9,355 nucleotides of DNA from Candidatus Krumholzibacteriia bacterium (GTDB lineage Bacteria; Krumholzibacteriota; Krumholzibacteriia; LZORAL124-64-63), in contig DAOWLV010000092.1 of the NCBI GenBank assembly GCA_030643455.1, forward strand, positions 1-9,355, read 5' to 3'. The position numbers were made by a program, and so were the translations under genes. Below the pieces are notes generated by a model. It saw nothing but the letters and a program-made list of their open reading frames with translations, was not told the origin of the DNA and did no database searches. Position 1 is the stretch's first letter; every line of letters begins with the position of its first letter. Below are positions 6,745-9,355 of the stretch, piece after piece.

Positions 6745-6773
6745 ACTTTAACGCAAAAGGGTTTGTGAGTCAA
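6745..6773 (-). promoter_or_regulatory. Predicted promoter of the secreted-protein gene
   Basis: On the minus strand TTGACT (6768-6773, 5 of 6 to consensus) is followed after 17 bp by TAAAGT (6745-6750, 4 of 6). It sits immediately after the glyS terminator, where a new transcript would be expected to begin. Initiation near 6738 implies a leader of about 280 nt. No better-matched pair of boxes was found nearer the start codon, but a non-canonical promoter there cannot be excluded. Confidence 0.5.
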
Positions 6774-6785
6774 TAGCATTTGTGC

Positions 6786-6818
6786 AAAAAATGACCGGGT
6801 GCCCAAAAATGGACCCGG
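6786..6818 (-). terminator. Rho-independent terminator of the glyQS operon
   Basis: On the minus strand, 13 nt after the glyS stop codon, CCGGGT (6813-6818) pairs with ACCCGG (6795-6800). The stem extends by two further C-G pairs past a single bulged base, around the loop ATTTTTG. Three bases beyond the stem comes a run of six T (6786-6791). Stem, loop and T-tract together make a standard terminator. Confidence 0.82.
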
Positions 6819-6831
6819 CAGATCCAAAATC

Positions 6832-9030
6832 CTATTCCAGCGGCGCAACCTGGCTGAAATCAGCGTATCGGGCGAATAAACCGTGGATTTCCCGCAGAAA
6901 ACCATGCCGAACCCCACGCAGGGCGTCATCCTCCACATTGACCCTCACAGTATCGAAAAAAGTGTCGATGGCGGGCCCGAGACCCGAAAAAACAGCAAAA
7001 ACCCGGGCGTAATCTCCGGCCTCCTCGGCTTCGGCCAGGTGGGGCGCCGCGGCGGTGACCTGGTCCCTCAACTCGATTTCAGCCGGCTCGGTCAGCCCAC
7101 CGAAGCCTTCGCCGCCACGGTCCTGCCCCCCCCTCAGCCACCTTTCCAGGCATTGATCCAGTTCACCGACCCCAAGAACATCACCTTTCAGGATATTGCG
7201 GCACCGCTTGAATCCGGTGGCCAGAAGCTGGAAATCCTCCCGATCGCGATAACCGGCCAGGGCCCTGGTCCAGGCCAGGGCATCCTGGGGATCACGCCAA
7301 CGCACCGGCAGTACGGCTCTTACCGCTTCAGGGCTGCAATCAAGGCTTTCAGTGAAATGCCCGGCCATGCGGGTCCTCACGAAATCATGGATTTGGTCCA
7401 GAACTCCGGAAACATTTTGCCCGTCGGTGAAATCAGCCACAGGGCCCATTGCCTCTTTCAGGGCAGCTTCCAGGTCCACCCGCGCTCCCAGATCCAGGAG
7501 GATCCGCAGGACAGCCAGGACATGGCGGCGCAGGGCGTAGGGATCCTTGGCCCCGGTGGGGGCGAATCCCGCCAGCCAGCACCCGGCCACGTTGTCCAGG
7601 CGATCGGCCACCGACAGGCAACTGCTGATCCGGTCGCCGGGCAGTTCTCCGGTTGCGGACCGCGGGAAATAGTGCCGCTCGATGGCCCGGCAGACTTCCT
7701 CGGACTCTCCCGCCAGGGCCGCGTACCGGGATCCGATGAACCCCTCCAGCTTGGTGAATTCCTTGCCGTCCCGGATCATTTCACTGACAAGATCGCTCTT
7801 GCAGATTTCCGCGGCCCGCCTCAGGGCCTTCGGGGCCTTTCCCTGGTCTCCCAGCCCGTGGTCCCAGAGCCAGGCTGCCAGACCGTTCAGGCGGTGGGAC
7901 TTTTCCCCCACCGAGCCGAAACCTTCCAGCCAGGTGACGTGGTCCAGCATCCCGCGAAATTCATCGGGAGACTTTTTCTGGTCGAAATTCCAGTAGAAGA
8001 GGGCGTCGGCCAGCCGGGCATTCAACACCCTTTCATTGCCCCGGACCACGTTGTCCAGGTGGTCGCGGCCCCCATCCCTGACCGCTGCGAAACGCGGCAT
8101 CAACCCGGTGGCGGTTGCCGAGACGATGGAAAAATAACGTTGATGGGCCTTCAGTGCCGTGGTGATGACTTCGGGCGGCAGGGCAAAATAATCCTCGTTG
8201 TAGGAACCCAAAAACGGGGTGGGGAATTCACAGAGGAAGACCACCTCGGTCAGAAGGTCCTCATCCTCGAGGAGACGCGCGTCCGGATCGTATTGGGCCA
8301 ACTTGCTGGCCAGACCGGTCCGGATCAGGTCCATCCGTTCCCCATGGTCGGCGATCACCCCGGCCTCACGCATGAGGTCCAGATAACGACCGGGTTCCGT
8401 GATTTCCACCGGGCGGTCCTGGGCAAGAGTCCGGTGACCGCGCGACATTCGGCCGGCCGTCAGGTAATCCACCCGCAGGGGCACCACCTGGTCCCCCAGC
8501 AGGGCCACCAGCCATTGCAGGGGGCGGGGATATTCCAGATCATGGTTGCCCCAGCGCATCACCTTCCTGAAGGGAACCGACATGATCACCTTTGGCATGA
8601 TATCGGCCAGCACTTCGCCCGCGGGCAGGCCGGTTTCCGTCTTGCGGGCCAGCAGGAATTCTCCCCGCTTGTCGGTGCCGCGCTGACACGCCGCGAGATC
8701 GATTCCCGCCTTGCGGGCAAAACCTTCGGCCGCCCGGGTCGGATTCCCGTCGGGGTCGAAGGCCACCGACACGGGTGGCCCCTTGATCTCCACTTCGCGG
8801 TCGGGCTGCCGGACGCTCAGGCGATCGATCAACAGGGCCATCCGGCGGGGCGTGGCCACGACACCGATACCCTCGGCGGACAGATGGGCCGCAGCCAAAG
8901 CGTCCTCGGTGAGGCGGCGCAATTCCGTCATGGCCTCGGGAATGAAACGGGCGGGAATTTCCTCGCTCCCGATTTCCAGCAGGAACGGCAGATGGGTTGC
9001 GGCGGAGTTCTGTCTGTCTGGCTGACTCAT
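6832..9030 (-). CDS. glyS: Glycyl-tRNA synthetase beta subunit
   Basis: GlyS is the large subunit of the bacterial alpha2beta2 glycyl-tRNA synthetase, which charges tRNA-Gly with glycine using ATP in the cytoplasm. The beta subunit recognises and binds the tRNA. The start at ATG 9030 gives 732 residues, somewhat longer than the roughly 690 of E. coli. Family landmarks seen are LEIGSEEIPARF (18-29), KAHQRYFS (294-301), GNERVLNARLADALFY (331-346), CKSDLVSEMIRDGKEF (410-425), ADRLDNVAGCWLAGFAPTG (475-493) followed by KDPYALRR, and near the C-terminus DTFFDTVRVNVEDDALR (689-705), from the DALR-type anticodon-binding domain. The frame extends upstream to 9195, but that stretch lies inside glyQ and is not family-like. 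AAGGAG (9042-9047) lies 11 nt before the ATG, and the start overlaps the glyQ stop as ATGA, so translation is probably coupled to keep the subunits equimolar. The gene appears intact. Confidence 0.98.
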   Translation of the reverse strand: MSQPDRQNSAATHLPFLLEIGSEEIPARFIPEAMTELRRLTEDALAAAHLSAEGIGVVATPRRMALLIDRLSVRQPDREVEIKGPPVSVAFDPDGNPTRAAEGFARKAGIDLAACQRGTDKRGEFLLARKTETGLPAGEVLADIMPKVIMSVPFRKVMRWGNHDLEYPRPLQWLVALLGDQVVPLRVDYLTAGRMSRGHRTLAQDRPVEITEPGRYLDLMREAGVIADHGERMDLIRTGLASKLAQYDPDARLLEDEDLLTEVVFLCEFPTPFLGSYNEDYFALPPEVITTALKAHQRYFSIVSATATGLMPRFAAVRDGGRDHLDNVVRGNERVLNARLADALFYWNFDQKKSPDEFRGMLDHVTWLEGFGSVGEKSHRLNGLAAWLWDHGLGDQGKAPKALRRAAEICKSDLVSEMIRDGKEFTKLEGFIGSRYAALAGESEEVCRAIERHYFPRSATGELPGDRISSCLSVADRLDNVAGCWLAGFAPTGAKDPYALRRHVLAVLRILLDLGARVDLEAALKEAMGPVADFTDGQNVSGVLDQIHDFVRTRMAGHFTESLDCSPEAVRAVLPVRWRDPQDALAWTRALAGYRDREDFQLLATGFKRCRNILKGDVLGVGELDQCLERWLRGGQDRGGEGFGGLTEPAEIELRDQVTAAAPHLAEAEEAGDYARVFAVFSGLGPAIDTFFDTVRVNVEDDALRGVRHGFLREIHGLFARYADFSQVAPLE

Positions 9031-9355
9031 TCGGCCTGTTGCTCCTTGAGGAGGGGGAAGCCCAGGTCTTGGCGGCTGGCGACGTAGCCGCGGGCGGCGG
9101 CACGGGCGAGATTTCTCACCCGGGTGATGAAACCGGTGCGCTCGGTCACCGAGATGGCCCCGCGGGCCTCGAGAACGTTGAAGACATGACTGCACTTGAT
9201 GACGGCGTCAAAGCCGGGATGAATGAGTCCGGCTTCCAGCAGCACCCGGGCTTCGGCTTCCTTCTCGTCGAACTGCCGGCGGTACATGGCCACGTCCGCA
9301 TGCTCGAAATTGAAGGCGGAATATTCCCTTTCGAACTGCCCCATCACCTCGCCCC
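9027..9355 (-). CDS. glyQ: Glycyl-tRNA synthetase alpha subunit, C-terminal part (gene enters from the right edge)
   Basis: The frame is open at the right edge and encodes the last 108 residues, against about 300 for the whole family. It reads GEVMGQFEREYSAFNFEHAD and later KCSHVFNVLEARGAISVTER, followed by a helical C-terminus with YVASRQDLGFPL. This closely parallels the end of E. coli GlyQ (YNFEYADV, HSFNLLDARKAISVTER, YYASREALGFP). The alpha subunit carries the class II catalytic core that activates glycine, but the catalytic motifs lie mostly beyond the window. The stop TGA (9027-9029) overlaps the glyS ATG by four bases as ATGA. The GTG at 9347 and the following ATG are internal codons, not the true start. 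Confidence 0.96.
   Translation of the reverse strand, partial: GEVMGQFEREYSAFNFEHADVAMYRRQFDEKEAEARVLLEAGLIHPGFDAVIKCSHVFNVLEARGAISVTERTGFITRVRNLARAAARGYVASRQDLGFPLLKEQQAE

Larger units (their letters stand above)
6458..6831. other. Intergenic region and long leader upstream of the secreted-protein gene
   Basis: The 374 bases between glyS and the secreted-protein gene contain no gene I can support. On the minus strand they hold the glyS terminator (6786-6818), a promoter (6745-6773) and then about 280 nt of predicted untranslated leader. The leader carries a 14-bp tandem repeat (6639-6668), an AAGGAGG with no correctly spaced start codon (6615-6621), a small hairpin (6593-6605) and an inverted repeat (6473-6491) just before the ribosome binding site. 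It matches no riboswitch class that I recognise. Confidence 0.65.

Noticed and set aside
6883..9087. A 734-codon open frame on the plus strand antisense to glyS
   Set aside because: It mirrors glyS almost exactly, has repetitive Gly/Pro/Gln/His-rich composition and no family resemblance. Codon bias in GC-rich genes opens such antisense frames, and glyS itself is certain.
9031..9195. A 55-residue N-terminal extension of glyS from an upstream in-frame start
   Set aside because: It lies within glyQ, is Arg/Pro-rich and unlike GlyS, whereas ATG 9030 has a ribosome binding site, an ATGA overlap with glyQ and the family-typical N-terminus.

Overview
All convincing genes lie on the minus strand, so the window reads right to left. 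The end of the glycyl-tRNA synthetase operon (partial glyQ, then complete glyS) is followed by one very large secreted protein gene and then by two lipoprotein genes, the second cut off by the left edge. No plus-strand gene, tRNA, rRNA, insertion sequence or CRISPR array was found.

Organism: the DNA is moderately GC-rich. The 1041-residue secreted protein ends in a FlgD-Ig-like/type IX-secretion-style sorting domain containing YPNPFNPSTTI and finishing on a basic residue. Such tails are common in the FCB superphylum and in candidate phyla such as Eisenbacteria, Krumholzibacteria and Latescibacteria. The promoters look like ordinary TTGACA/TATAAT sigma-70 sites rather than the Bacteroidetes type. 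I therefore infer an uncultured, non-Bacteroidetes, diderm FCB-group bacterium. The exact phylum cannot be fixed from this window.

Layout: (1) 9027-9355, C-terminal 108 residues of GlyQ. (2) 6832-9030, GlyS, joined to glyQ by an ATGA overlap and followed by a rho-independent terminator at 6786-6818. (3) 6458-6831, a 374-base gap with that terminator, a promoter (6745-6773) and a leader of about 280 nt containing a tandem 14-bp repeat, an orphan AAGGAGG and a hairpin next to the ribosome binding site. (4) 3332-6457, a modular exported protein with two jelly-roll-like modules, a beta-rich linker, an alpha/beta domain and the sorting tail. (5) 3028-3331, a 304-base gap with a strong terminator (11-bp stem, UUCG loop), a strong promoter (3160-3189) and three inverted repeats around it. 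(6) 637-3027, a 796-residue lipoprotein. (7) 1-607, the N-terminal 202 residues of a second lipoprotein in the same operon.

How they work together: GlyQ and GlyS form the alpha2beta2 glycyl-tRNA synthetase and are housekeeping. The other three genes all encode exported proteins. The two lipoproteins share an N-terminal module and are likely paralogues cotranscribed from a promoter with operator-like palindromes. The large protein has its own promoter and terminator. A joint cell-surface role for the three is plausible but rests only on adjacency and export signals. The most novel material is the large modular protein, the paralogous lipoprotein pair and the two non-coding regulatory gaps.
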